Shown: positions 10,823-22,212 of the stretch, piece by piece
Layout: every line of letters starts with the position of its first letter
Numbering within the stretch: position 1 is the stretch's first letter
Assembly: GCA_022494885.1 (NCBI GenBank)
Contig: JAGVSM010003716.1
Location: 26,428 to 90,427 of the forward strand
Length of the DNA stretch: 64,000 bases
Direction: 5' to 3'
Source of the DNA: Micrasema longulum
Lineage: Eukaryota > Arthropoda > Insecta > Trichoptera > Brachycentridae
The notes under the pieces: generated by a model
Seen by the model: only the letters and a program-made list of their open reading frames with translations
Database searches by the model: none
Told to the model about the DNA's origin: nothing
Translations under genes and position numbers: made by a program

Positions 10823-11698
10823 GATAATTTTTCAGTAAGCTGCTTGTTGCATGCTGATGATGCAGTTCTGTTAGCAAGCAGCAAGGATGATTTGCCACAA
10901 ACGGTCTTTAGAATGTATGATGTATGCCTGGAGAGCGAATTGGCGATGAACGAAAGTAAATCAAAAGTGATGGTATTTGAAAGGGGAAGTGAGGTTACTG
11001 ACTGCATAATAAATGTAAACAACGAATTTCTTGAACAAGTAGAATAATTTGCGTATCTGGGAAGCATGTTTTCAAGTGAAAGAATAGTAAAAAAAAATGT
11101 TGAAAGAAGAGTGAATGCGGGCAACAAAATGAACGGAGCACTAAGCATAGTAATTGCTAATAAAAATATCTCAATCGAGGCTAATCTGGCAGTGCACAAC
11201 GGAGTTTTATTCCCAATACTTATGCATGGAAGTGAAACATGGAACTGGCCGAGGAAGGATGAAAGCCGAGTGAACGTGGTTAAAATGCGATCTCTTAGAC
11301 AAATGTGTGGGAAATCAATCTATGCCAGGGTTACTAATGATGAATTCAGGCGAAAGTGTTAATCTGAGTCAGGTATAATGGATAGGATTAAGAAAGGGTT
11401 CTGAGATGGTTTGGTTACGTAGAACGAATGGATGACGAAATAATGGTAAAACAAGTGTTGATGAGGAAAATGAACAGTAAAAAGAGACAAGGACGACTAA
11501 GGAAGACGTGGCATGATCAGATAAATCAAAATCTTAAATCTGGTCATGTCAAAAGTAGACGGAACCGAAGGGTATGTATGACAAGATGAATGTGGAAGAA
11601 GCTAGGAATATATGCCAGAATAGACGTATGTGGCGGTCCATTCTCTCTACCTACCCCTACGGGGAAATGGCATGATGGTAGTAGTAGTAGTAGTAATC
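10823..11698 (+). pseudogene. LINE family A, 5'-truncated reverse-transcriptase copy
   Basis: Translation gives the RT catalytic box LLHADDAVLLASS at about 10843, then AYLGSMFSSE, VNAGNKMNGAL, GVLFPILMHGSETWNW and MRSLRQMCG. These are the order and spacing of the RT thumb and C-terminus of a LINE. A stop at 11045-11047 and later frame shifts break it; the C-terminal WHDQINQNLKSGHVKS block is in another frame. It ends in a (GTA)n tail at about 11675-11695. The copy at 50490-50832 shares the last 340 bp and the same tail. The clade may be RTE-like, but this is not certain. Confidence 0.75.
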
Positions 11699-11905
11699 TT
11701 CCTCGTGATCAAATGGTCTGCACGTTCGTCAACCATTCAAAAGGTCTCGGATTCGATTCCGGAAATATTTATTCAAATAAATAATTTTATACGAGAGTCC
11801 CACGACTTATTTCCTTCATGTGACAAAAAATGTTAAGATACGCTGCTGTTGGTGTACTAATGAAGTGCCCTATGCATTATTCAATATGAAAAGAGAACAA
11901 AAAAT
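11699..11905 (+). repeat. SINE-1 copy, diverged
   Basis: The head CCTCGTGATCAAATGGTC and box B region CTCGGATTCGATTCC are followed by GATACGCTGCTGTTGGTGTA. It starts right after the (GTA)n tail of LINE A. Confidence 0.7.
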
Positions 11906-12639
11906 AAATGCTTTTAATATATAAGTAAATGCGTATTTTTATATTTAATATTTGATAAGCATGCCAGGCATGATACTCAGAATCTAGTCATAAATTTTAA
12001 TATTTTTAACGAATTTGATGTTTTCGCAAAACATATTTTTCTGAATAAGGTCAAAAATATTATTTTTAAATTGTGCAATAAAAGTATGTTGATTCGTGTT
12101 ACTTTTTAATTGTTTACAAAAAATTATGTTTTAAATATATAGCATTTAAATGCATTATTGTAAACCGACCTGAGAAAATAATAAAATTGAAGATATCAAA
12201 AGTGAATTACAATTTATCGTTCATTCAAATAATAAATTAAATATTCCGTAATAAGAGTTGAAATGCAGTGTCCTTAGCATCGTAATGTGCAATAGGATAA
12301 AAAAATATTTTAGAAATGTTTGCGATACCAAGTAATATTTTATTTAAATATATTTAAGGAGAATCAACAGAATGTTGCTACGAGTATATGTATTTGTGAT
12401 TTGTTTGGAGGAGTTAATCTAAGTTATGTTATAATTAATTAATATTCCTTGCGAATGTTTTTATTTGGAAACGTAAATAAAGGTTTGTAATTTTTACTGA
12501 TGCATTATTTTACTATTTCTTTTTTTGCCATACCTACTCTTTCCACCAACCAATAGAAACTGAACTCTAGGTGAGTGTTTTCGGATCGATTGATGCTCTC
12601 GGGTAAAAATTCTGAATGAGGAAAATTGAGCGAGTGGAG
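11906..12639. other. No gene identified
   Basis: A+T-rich sequence without a readable frame or a clear match to the other repeats of the window. Confidence 0.4.
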
Positions 12640-13130
12640 ACAAATTTATTTATTTATGCTTTATTAAGTTATTTCATAACATCTTAAAAACTAATATAAT
12701 ATTTTAATTACGTTACAATTTTTTTATCAAAATTTCTCAAGAACGTATTTTTTCAAATTAATTTATATTAAATAAAAATATTAAATATTTCAATCTTTTC
12801 TATGTTCTTTATTTCTTCAGGTAACTCATTGTACAGTTTCAATCCCCCGTACAATGACTTTTGAGATTCTGTTTTTCTCCTCATTGGTAATCTTATCTTT
12901 TTTTTTATCCCATGACATTGTTGGTTAAATTTTATTATTGTTTTTATTTTATTCATCCCTTTAATTATTTTGTGTATCAAAATTGCTTCATTATTTTTGA
13001 TTTGCTGCTTTACTGTGAGCAAAACCATTTCTTTGTGCATTTTTTCTACATTAGAATAGATATTTGTTTTAAGTATAATCCTCAACGCCTTACTTTGAAG
13101 AATTTGTATTTTTTAAATTTCTCTTTCATG
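12640..13130 (-). pseudogene. LINE C-terminal fragment and 3' tail
   Basis: The minus-strand frame at 12768-13085 contains RKTESQKSLYGGLKLYNELPEEIKN, split here as RKTESQKSLYGG and LKLYNELPEEIKN. 'YN-LP-IK' near the end is the conserved C-terminus of many insect LINE ORF2 proteins. The A/T tail at 12640-12660 marks the 3' end. The 5' part is absent. Confidence 0.65.
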
Positions 13131-13210
13131 ACATAAAAAAAGAATAGAAGAACAGTAATTTATGACACTACTCTTTACATCTATTACATTTCGCAATCCC
13201 TATAATTTGT

Positions 13211-13458
13211 CTCCTTGTGAAGTGGTAGGCGCAATTTCCTGTTATTATTGAGGTCCTGGGTTCAATTCCAGGCAAAGTGGACGTGAAATATTGATTTTAA
13301 ATGTTGTTCAAACCACAATGTTTCATTGTTCCTGGTCTGGCACCTGAAGAGTGAAACTGCTACCTCATCTGCACGTAACATATAATCAGAATGCGTGACA
13401 TTTGGTTTATCAATACCACGCCCTGTGCACCACTGGGTACCGAAAAGGAAATGATACA
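13211..13458 (+). repeat. SINE-1 copy
   Basis: The tRNA-like head CTCCTTGTGAAGTGGTAGG has box B GGGTTCAATTCC, and the body block CCTGGTCTGGCACCTGAAG and end GGGTACCGAAAAGGAAATGA match 3994-4250. Confidence 0.75.
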
Positions 13459-13526
13459 GTTCGGAGGTCTAAATGTATTTATTCATTCAAAATTACACTA
13501 GTTTAAATATTAATGAACTTTAAAAT

Positions 13527-13985
13527 TTGTTGCAATAGAGAGGGAAAACATTTTTGAGAAGGGAATATGGGAGTCAAAGCATTTGCGGGGTTTATGACCT
13601 GTCATTGGTTGGTTTAAGTGGCCACTTTACACACTTTGTAACATTCACCATTCTGCCTATGTTTAAACATCCACATTTTCTAAACTCTTCCATCTGTTGA
13701 CTTTTGTGAAGTAAATGAGCTAAAAAATCATGTGGGTGAATTCATCCGGTTGAACCAATTCACCTACTAGGCAACGCCTGAAAACAATTTTCCAATTTTG
13801 TGTACTTCTTCTTGAGTTACCAGATAGTTAATTCAACAATGTTTTTAACAACAACAACCCATATTCTCTTCTCAAAAATATTATCCCTCTCTGTTGCAAC
13901 AAATTTAAATATGAACAACTCCCTAGGGAGAAAATCCAGCCAGTCTGCAAGTATTTGGACATACTCAAAACATTGTTGAATTAAT
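13527..13985. repeat. FB foldback-family copy, near full length
   Basis: The left arm (CAATAGAGAGGGAAAACATT ... GACCTGTCATTGG) is followed by the centre (CATCTGTTGACTTTTGTG, CACCTACTAGGCAACGCC). The right end is GTCTGCAAGTATTTGGACATA then CTCAAAACATTGTTG. It belongs to the 'GAGAGGGAAAA' subfamily, like 45688-46088. Confidence 0.75.
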
Positions 13986-14689
13986 GAACTTATTAAGGCT
14001 TTTTAGGCTATGCCCGTGTCAAGCCATAATAATGAACAATAAAATTACCTAATAAAATTAATTAGATTAAATTATAATGACATGTGATGCAATAGAATAA
14101 CAATCTAGAAAAAAAGGTATATTTAAGAAATAATAAAATTGTAAGGAATTCAATGCAAAAAAGATAATTAGAAATAATTTAAAAAATATTAATTATACAA
14201 ATTAAGATTGACACACAATAAAATATACAAAATAATGGTATCATTCAACAAAATAATAGTAAAATATAGTAGTTCAAAAAAACAAAATAAGAGTATCATT
14301 GAAACCAACAGAAAAAGAATTTATATATTAAAACATAATTAAAATGATAATTGAGATGTTTTCTAGAAACTCACTCAATATTATAGTAAGAAATATAATA
14401 AATAAGAGTAATAAATAATATGCCAAATAATAATGCCAAATAATATGTACGTACTAAATTAAACGATACAAAAATACACAATAAAAAAACACAAAAATAT
14501 CAAGATATATAAAAAGCAAATAAAAGTAAAAGTATGGAAGGAAAGTAAATTTGTAATTTTTTGCTGATTGCTAATCACCAACTTTAAAAAAATTGACAAC
14601 CTTGTTCCTATCGATGTGCTGCAACCAGTTGCAAACATTTTTCTTAAATATATTGGAACTAGTGGAGTTCTTTATGGCTTAATAATGTA
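13986..14689. other. A+T-rich, no gene
   Basis: Very A-rich on the + strand with many ATAA repeats. ATCACCAACTTTAAAA at about 14574 resembles 46345 in the LINE C copy, so part may be decayed LINE C 3' UTR on the minus strand. Confidence 0.3.
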
Positions 14690-15245
14690 TTAAAAAAAAT
14701 AGCCGGCCTAATATCTGTTTTTGACAAATTATAATATTTTAATTTCATAGTTAATCCATGATGAATAAATAGTTAAATATCAATTCTGCATACGTTAAAA
14801 TAAAAATATTCAGCCCTGTCAGATTTGACAGGGCTCTTAACTCAACTCTTGTTTTAAAATGCGCTATGTACAAAAAAAAATACTTTGACTGATGCTGCAA
14901 TGTCCCTCCACTTTCCCATCTGAGACATTGATTCAATTCATGAAGGTACTGGACATAAGACAACTTTTTTTAAATGGTCATTGACAGATTTCTGGTCATG
15001 CGGTTACAAGAGGAGATCACAGCAGAATGCTCGTACGAAGTTTTCCTGTAATTTGAATTATTTAATACCAAAAACACATACGACTTTTGCTCAGACATAT
15101 TCCTCTTTTGTAGACCCCAGGAGTGTTCAATGTCCCAGATAAATATATTAAGTTCTCCAAAACGAAAGCCATTTTCAGGAGAGGTGTACAAGTTTGGATT
15201 TTGTCTCAGGGAAGAGACCATCGCAGGAGACTGCTGCGAGATATT
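14690..15245 (+). pseudogene. LINE family B fragment
   Basis: The + strand translation keeps QQNARTKFSCNLNYLIPK and TTFAQTYSSFVDPR, matching RQNVRTKFSQSINYVIPK and TFAQRNLF in the longer copy at 43230-44098. It has frame shifts throughout. The opposite-strand open frames (14751-14963, 14970-15221) are antisense shadows. Confidence 0.65.
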
Positions 15246-15534
15246 GCATAAATTAATCTATTATTGAGCGTGTTGTCAAGATTTTTATTAAAATATATGT
15301 TTAAATAATGACGTTCCTTTAAAGTTCATTTCTGTATGGTAGGGACAATGTGAATGTACTGCAGAACGATGCTCCCCGATTTCATGTACACTACTCATAA
15401 AGTTGCATTAAATGTGATATTGGATTCTACAGAAAATGATGACATTGCTTTCATCGGTCATCACACTATTTCAAGTGAAACGTTTTAGCACGTGTGTGTC
15501 ATCGATTATGGACTATGAATCCCACCCTAAAATC

Positions 15535-15722
15535 GAGTTGTGGTCCCGAGGCTAATGTCTCGGACTCACGGCTCATAGGTCCGTGGTTCAAATCCCACTC
15601 TACCTCAACTTGATTCCCATTTTCTAATAGTGAGTTATTTACATCTCGTTGAAAATGGCCCTCAAAATTAAATATTTGGGTAAATCATAAGAACGCAAAT
15701 ATTTCTTATTTAAAAAAAAAAA
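15535..15722 (+). repeat. SINE-2 copy (tRNA-derived)
   Basis: The tRNA-like head GAGTTGTGGTCCCGAGGCTA has box B GGTTCAAATCC at 15585-15595. The tail block is AGTGAGTTATTTACA, ATGGCCCTCAAAATTAAATA and AACGCAAATATTTC, then a poly(A) run. Other copies are at 39340-39524 (-), 41695-41892 (+) and 49447-49640 (+). Confidence 0.85.
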
Positions 15723-16147
15723 TGTCAATCAATATTTTAATTACAGGAAAATTTTTATTTCAATTTTTTTGCCAAATCTAGATATTATTGTAAATGAAGA
15801 AAATGGGTGTGAGTTTTTTTGATAAACAACAGTTGTGAGTCTTATGAGAAATATTGTTTTTCCAAAGCACTTCATATTGCTTGTTTTAAAAATAAAAATA
15901 ATATTTTGTTAAGTAATTTTTAAAAATCAACCAAAATTCATAAGTGTTCATTCATGTAAAAAAATATTATCATTATTGTCATAATATGTCTTCTTCTGAT
16001 GATGTATTTATTTTTAAATAGTCGTTCAAATTATTTTAAAAATTACTCGTTTTATCCGTAAGAATAGAATAAAAATGTTTACTTGTTGTAAATAAATATT
16101 TTTAGCCAGCTAATGCATATTCCAAATCAGACTTTTGTTCATTGTCT
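15723..16147. other. No gene identified
   Basis: A+T-rich with nothing recognisable. The gap 15246-15534 is likewise without a readable gene. Confidence 0.4.
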
Positions 16148-16665
16148 TAAATGTAGGTGAAATTATACATTGGGGTAAATTTCATCCGCAAAGCTTTTAG
16201 CTATGTAACTTCACAAAAGTCAACATATGGAATATTTGAAGAAATATGAATGTTGAATTTGATTGTGAATTTGATTTATTTTTTAAAAACATTGTGCATA
16301 CATTTATTAGGACAGATACACAGTTTAAAGTGACAAAACCAGGAACGTCTTATGCCCGTGAACTTGCCCGGACTCGCAAGAAAATCTGTGTTTAGTCATG
16401 GCACTTGGGCAATGCATTCATAAAGCACATGCACTTACATACATACATACAACATGTATATTCACACACACATATATGTTACAAATATACACAAACGTAC
16501 AAATTGGCAACATAAAACAACAAATGACAGGTTATAAACTTTTAAGTCCTGTAAATGCCTAGACTTATTATCTTTAATACTCTCCATCTCAGTTGTAATA
16601 TGTAACACCGTGGGGATGAAATCCAGGTTTTGTCTACAAATCTATAGAAAAACTCAAAATATCGT
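16148..16665. repeat. FB copy interrupted by another repeat
   Basis: FB blocks occur at 16190-16260 (ACTTCACAAAAGTCAACA) and again at 16515-16660 (AACAAATGACAGGTTATAAA, TGCCTAGACTT, AAACTCAAAATATCG). Between them, about 16300-16425 matches 38310-38440 and a CA/TA-rich microsatellite fills 16430-16500. The family core looks split by an insertion. Confidence 0.6.
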
Positions 16666-17054
16666 TAATATCAATTAATTTCAATGGACATAAAAATCGA
16701 AATTATCGAAACCATTTTTTTGTTGAAAAACATACAGAATATAAAAAAATAAACAGTAATTTATTTTAAGTTCGTAATTTAAAGTGTAGAGCATTTCTAA
16801 CAGACGTGAGTTACTTGAAGCTTTATTTGGCCAATAAATTAACATGTCAGCCAAACTATTTTGAACAGAGTACAAACTGTTTGAAACTAAAACTTAAGTC
16901 TCATCATTTTATCGTAAAGCAAAGAAAATAAACACGAACTTTCGGAAAATTCCACCAGATGTCTCTAGTTGTGTAAAATATTTACGGGATAGTTCGCTTT
17001 AATGACCCGTATAAAAAATAAAATCATCATAATAATATGTAATGAAAATGAAAA
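16666..17054. other. No gene identified
   Basis: A+T-rich. The minus-strand open frame at 16681-16875 shows no family feature. Confidence 0.35.
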
Positions 17055-17750
17055 TTAACCGAATATTTTTTGACTACTCTTTTGGTGACAAACCATTAAG
17101 TAGGGTTAACATTATTAAGGATCTCGGGGTTTATTTTGACACAAAATTAAATTTTAAACATCATAAAGATTACATGACTCGTAAGTAACTTAAGCTACTG
17201 GGGTTCCTAAAGAGAGTAACCAAACCCTTTAAAAAACCGGAAACTGTCATATGTCTATATATGAGTTTGATTCGCAGTAATCTTGAGTATGCCTCATGCG
17301 TATGGAGTCCGCAATATCAAAATCATGTAAATTCAATAGAATCTGTTCAAAAAAAATCTTAAAGTATCTTTTGTTTAAGTTCCAAATTTCTAACCTACGT
17401 TCAAATTCAAATTACGAGCAACTTCTGACTCGTTTTCATTTTAATTCTCTTAAAACGCCGCGTTGTTTTCGATATAAAATTTCTGTATAAAATATTAAAC
17501 TACAAAGTAAATACTAACCTCCTAAATAAAATACAAATAAATGCGGGATTGAGAACACTCAGGACATCGGGTAATATTTAAACTGCCTTTGTTTTCAAAT
17601 AATGCTACGTACCACACATCTATGCCCCGCATGTGTCGGGAATATAATATATACTGCCGAAACAATAAAATTGTCATTTTTCATGATACTCTCTCAGCTT
17701 TTGCTAAAAATGTCTTAGGAATAAATCTTATTTAATATGTACACACGTAC
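17055..17750 (+). pseudogene. LINE ORF2 thumb/C-terminal fragment
   Basis: Pieces of one protein can be read across frames: VNIIKDLGVYFDTKLNFKHH, LLGFLKRVTKPFKKPETV, LIRSNLEYASCVWSPQYQNH, then LFSNNATYHTSMPRMCREYN and LSAFAKNVLGI. 'DLGV-FD-KL-F--H' and 'R--LEYAS--W-P' are the standard post-RT motifs of jockey/CR1-type LINEs. Stops and frame shifts show decay. Confidence 0.75.
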
Positions 17751-18029
17751 AACTTATTTATTATTAAATTATATCCGGTATAAAAAAAATGTTCAAAAAT
17801 ATTCAAAATTATGTATTACATCTTAAAATTTAAATCTATTTTGTGTAATTCTATAATTGAAGATATATATGCATGTAAAATTGTATTGACGAATGCTTTC
17901 AAAATGTATGTTTTCTAGTATGTATCTTTGTTGAATAACATTATAAAATAAAATTTAAAAAAAAATGAAAAGGAAATGAAAAAATAATAAGAAAATGAAT
18001 GATAAAGACAAGTAGAAACAAATAATTAT

Positions 18030-18432
18030 AAACAATATTTTGAGTTTGTCCAAATTTTTGTAGACAACGACTGGATTCAACTCCCCGGGGAGCTGTTTAT
18101 ATTAACATATTACAACATAAATGAAGAACATTTAAGAGAAGGTAATATAGAAGATGATAAATCCACCTGGTCCATGAAGAAGTATACGAATTGAAAAAAT
18201 AACGATTTCAGGCGTTGCGTCGCCTAGTATGCAGGTGAAAAAATTCAATTAGATGAATCTCACCCGCATAAATAAAGGTTTCAGCTCTTTAACTTCACAG
18301 ACATCAATAGATGAAATAATTAAAGGAATAAAGATGTTCAAATATGGGCAGAATGGTGAATGTTACACAGTGTGTAAAGTGGCCACTTAAACCAGCTATT
18401 GAGAGGTCATAAGCCCTGTAAATGCCTAGACT
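18030..18432. repeat. FB foldback-family copy
   Basis: It starts CAATATTTTGAGTTTGTCC, continues with GACTGGATTCAACTCC and CACCTGGTCCATGAAGAAGT, and ends AGCCCTGTAAATGCCTAGAC. It is the same architecture as 21075-21618 but with the left arm shortened. 17751-18029 between it and the LINE is A+T-rich without a gene. Confidence 0.8.
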
Positions 18433-18519
18433 TTTTTTTTTTATAGTGGCAACTCTTGTACGCCTGAACACTTATATATTATGAGGGCAGAATCTAGTGT
18501 TATTATTTTTGCATCTTGC

Positions 18520-18705
18520 CGCTCGTTTTCAAAATTGACAATTGTGTCAGAATTTAAATCGACTTCGAAATTTATTTATATCTCTCTCATATTTTTAATA
18601 AGCTTTTAAGAAAAAAAGTGCCAACCTCACAACGCATAAAAAATTTAATAAATCGTAATTAAAAGGAAAATAGCTCAGTGGAACAAAATTTTTGTCATAA
18701 TTTGC
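18520..18705 (+). repeat. Dispersed repeat, pair of 60840-61035
   Basis: The blocks CTCTCATATTTTTAATA, AAAAAAAGTGCCAACCTCA and GTGGAACAAAATTTTTG occur in the same order and spacing at both places. Type unknown. Confidence 0.55.
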
Positions 18706-20397
18706 TTTTTTATTGTCTAGATGGGGTTTCGCCAAAAATAAAGTAGATAAATTAGGGTTCCCTAGCCAAAAAAAAAGCAAAATAGGCGACATCTGCACTA
18801 CATATTCTACATACTAGAAGATTCGGAAAAATTGTCACCGTACGTCACTGATATATAGTGGTTATACAAGTAAATGTGACCATTTGCAAAAATGACGAAA
18901 TTGAGATTATAGACTTTTTAACATCGTATTAGCATATTTTTTTTATTTCAAAATACAAAAATGTACAAAATATAATTGTATTCCCATGAGTTAGCAAACT
19001 TATTCTGGGATAGATACAATTAAAGATTATCAGATAAAAATACATTTAGTTGAACATAATTAAAACAAAGATGGTCATTCTCGGAAACCCTTTAAAAATA
19101 TATATTTTGACATTAACATTAACAGTATTTAAAAAAAAGAGATGTATGTTTAATATGTGCCCGTGTTTACAAATTTCGTGTTTTTATTTAATATATATTT
19201 TTTTAAATTTTTTTTTTTAGTGTTATATTTTCTCAATTTTTAAAATTGTTTAATTTTTTATTTATTTCATTATTTTGTTTTGCATTTTATGTTTTATTTT
19301 TATGTTATTTTGTAAACTTGCCAAACACAAGAGCTAGACTCTTTTTTGGCAAGTTCAACTTAAGGTTACTCTTAAGGTGTTTCATTTTTCTACTGAATGT
19401 ATTGTTTATTTATGCTAAAATAAAGGTTTAAAAAAAAAAAAAAATGAATATATTATCATAATGCTTGACTGGTAAAAATGCCAAGTCGGTCCAACACTCC
19501 AAAATAAAATTAGTTTTTAAAATATGTGACCATTTTATAGAAGCTCACATATTTTTGACAAGTAAAACTGACCAACACACTTAGTCACTTTTATTTGTAA
19601 ATTTAAGATCCAAAGAATTTACCAATTGACAGTTAGTACATTTTACTTGTAGGTAGATGTCACCAGTGAGTCAGAAGTTAGTTAGAGTTAGTAGTTAGTA
19701 GTAAGTAGTTAGAAGTTAGTAGTTAGTAAGTTAGTATCCGTTTTGTATTTGACAGATGATTTTTTTTTATAAAAAGTAATTTAAAAAAAATTATTCTTTA
19801 GATTATTACGCAACACTTCTTAATTATTTGTTCTTTTTCATTTATTTTGTATTTCTGTGTTTATTTAACGTTTGTTAAAAATGAAAAATCCGAAAAACAT
19901 AATTTATAGTCATAAAATAAAATAAAATAAAATACAACATCCCTCAATGAACGAAACAAAAATGATTATCTGCGAAATTTCATGATAAATTTTACAAGCT
20001 AAATTGACTAAGTTTTTCTTTTTTTTTTATTATTTAAAAGTAATAATATTTTTGAAATACGTTTATATTTTACATTAAAGTTGAAAGTACCATACATTTA
20101 ATGTATAATTACCAACCGCCTACTTGAAAAATCTGATCTTTGAGAAGCAATTGAACTCTAGAAAAAAACTAAAATGTCTCCCCTGAACATTATTGATTTT
20201 GTCACTTGGTCAATTAATCTTGTATGCCCTCGATATATTTATACATACGTATCCGTTATTGGCTGGATTACCTAGTGATTATGATGAGTATTTTTTGTAT
20301 TGTTTATTTTGTTACTTGCTGCGTGTATGCATAGGTGTCGGTTGTTGTTGCAAATTTACAAAACATTATTATCCACCTACTAGCTCTTCCATCCAGT
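18706..20397. other. No gene; one short tandem repeat
   Basis: A+T-rich. About 19677-19735 is an imperfect tandem of GTTAGTA/GTAGTTA units. Open frames at 19246-19431 and 20193-20399 are A+T-driven and show no family feature. Confidence 0.4.
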
Positions 20398-20905
20398 GAC
20401 AGTCATTTGACTACCGCTGCCGCCGCTGAATCTAAAACTGAAACCGCCCGCGCCCTTTTCGTGTTCGTTTGCTAGCGCAAGTGCTGTGTATAGAAAATCT
20501 CTGCCAAACGCTTCCCGTGTAACGCATATCGGTTACATTTAAAGTCAAAGAGCACTACAGCGTAGCTGCACTTCAGTGGCGTTGCGTGACACAATATTGT
20601 ATCCAGTGCCACGCAGTGTAGTTCGTTTCATCTAAAACAGTGACAATAATATTTCTGTGCCACTCTAGTGAATTTTTATCTTCAGCCATAGAATTATAAT
20701 AATCGAGAAACCGCGTGCGCGCATCAAATTGAAGCAGACAAAACAACTCACAAATGAGTAGTTTTACGTTTTGGCCATTGGTTACTCTGTAGACGTCGTT
20801 TAGTACGCCAGATTTAAATTCAATAATGCTGTATTTTGTCGTTTAAAAGTGTCAAAATACTGCAGAGATTAAATGGGAATAGGGTGAGATCACATTTTAT
20901 GTGTA
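20398..20905 (+). promoter_or_regulatory. Candidate promoter / non-coding first exon
   Basis: This block is clearly richer in G+C and CpG than its surroundings and contains none of the window's repeats. It has no long reading frame. Possible initiator-like TTCAGTGG lies at about 20571. Two good splice donors close it: GG|GTGAGA near 20884 and TATGT|GTAAGTAG at 20903. Together this resembles an arthropod transcription start with an untranslated first exon for a gene further right. It could also be a conserved enhancer. No transcript evidence is available here. Confidence 0.3.
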
Positions 20906-21074
20906 AGTAGCGAATTCACAAATAATATTATTTAATAATTCGAATATTTTACCTTCTGTCAGATCAAGAAATAAAGCAAGAGAGACATTTTGTTAGTATT
21001 GCCAGGGTAGTCCAATTTGTTAACTGGATTTATATTAATAAGCCTTAGTATAAAATTAAACGGTTTTAATTTAG

Positions 21075-21618
21075 TAACAATATTTTGAGTTTGTCCAAAT
21101 TTTTGTAGACAAGGACTGGATTCAACTCCCTGGGAAGCTGTTTTTTAAACATTTTACAACAGAGATGAAGAACATTTGAAAGAAGGTAATATAGAAATCT
21201 AGGCATCTACAGGGCTTATGACCTGTCAATGACTGATTTAAGACAAATTTGGACAAAAATTTAAGATAAATTTGAGCAAACTCAAAATATTGTTGGTAAA
21301 TCCACCTGGTCCATGAAGAAGTGTAGAAATTGAAAAAATAACATTTTCAGGCGTTGCCTAGTATGTAGGTGAAATAATTCAATTACACGAATCTCCTCCA
21401 CATAAATAAAGGTTTCAGCTCTTTAACTTCACAAACATCAACAGATAAGAGAATTGAAGGAATATAGATGTTCGAATATGGGCAGAATGGTGAATGTTAC
21501 ACAGTGTTTAAAGTGGCCACTTAAACCAGCCATTGACAGGTCATAAGCCCTGTAGATGCCTAGACTTCTATATTACCTTCTTTTAAATGTTCTTTATCTT
21601 TGTTGTAATATGTTAATT
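21075..21618. repeat. FB foldback-family copy, longest
   Basis: It starts ACAATATTTTGAGTTTGTCC, then GACAAGGACTGGATTCAAC, GGCATCTACAGGGCTTATGA, an internal inverted CAAACTCAAAATATTGTTGG, CACCTGGTCCATGAAGAAGT, GTAGGTGAAATAATTCAAT and AACCAGCCATTGACAGG, ending GCCTAGACTTC. The arms GGGCTTATGACCTGTCA and TGACAGGTCATAAGCCC are complementary. 20906-21074 is spacer. Confidence 0.8.
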
Positions 21619-21719
21619 AATTTATTAAATGATAATTCAATGTTTTTTTTCGTTTGCTTTTAAAATAACCATTTTTTTTATTGTCTTGACAGTAAAATAT
21701 TTTTTGTGGTTTATGCATG

Positions 21720-21996
21720 TGTTACGATAGTAAATTGTTTGTGATCTAGCAACATTACGCGCCCACTTCATGGGATGTCGTGCAGGAGGGATAATTGTAA
21801 AACTTTTGGACATTGCAATGCAAACTTGGTTCGACGCGCCTTCTGGTATATTATTATTGTACGCCTTTAGCCATGACCACGCGTCCGCCATGATATCGTG
21901 TTTTGTAGTGCTTATTGTCAGGATCCAATCCAAAGGAAAAAGCTGCTGGAAGGAGAAAGAAGCCAAGATCAGGTTAGTGGTTATCCTATCTAACAT
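21720..21996 (-). other. Candidate coding exon, unrecognised
   Basis: G+C is higher than the flanks. On the minus strand a fine acceptor (TTCTTTCTCCTTCCAG) is followed at 21945 by an open frame. It contains ATG at 21891-21889 and reads MADAWSWLKAYNNN, PEGASNQVCIAMSK, then PARHPMKWARNVA. A weak donor (GCGC|GTAATG) lies near the end. The + strand also has an 80-codon frame from 21770 ending at a possible donor CAG|GTTAGT. Only one strand can be right. I do not recognise either product. Confidence 0.25.
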
Positions 21997-22212
21997 CGTC
22001 TTCTATAGATGAATTTGTAAACGACAATGAGAATGTTTAGTGTTTTATATATTTTTTATTTATCAATTACTATCAAACAAAGCCAATTTTTATTTTTATT
22101 TGTAATTTTATTTTTATATATCGTTTGTTCCTTCGTAAGATTTTGTAATTTTGAAATTTCTCCGGCCGTGACGACACTAGTTGTCGTCGGTGAGTTGAAC
22201 TGATAGTTAAAA

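Noticed and set aside
10807..11199. 130-codon minus-strand frame
   Set aside because: Antisense shadow of the LINE A reverse transcriptase.
14970..15221. 83-codon minus-strand frame
   Set aside because: Antisense to LINE B, whose sense strand matches 43600-43790.
15535..15610. Possible tRNA gene
   Set aside because: SINE-2 head present in four copies with an identical non-tRNA body.
16430..16500. CA/TA-rich stretch as a structured element
   Set aside because: Simple microsatellite-like sequence (CATACATACATACA, ACACACACA).
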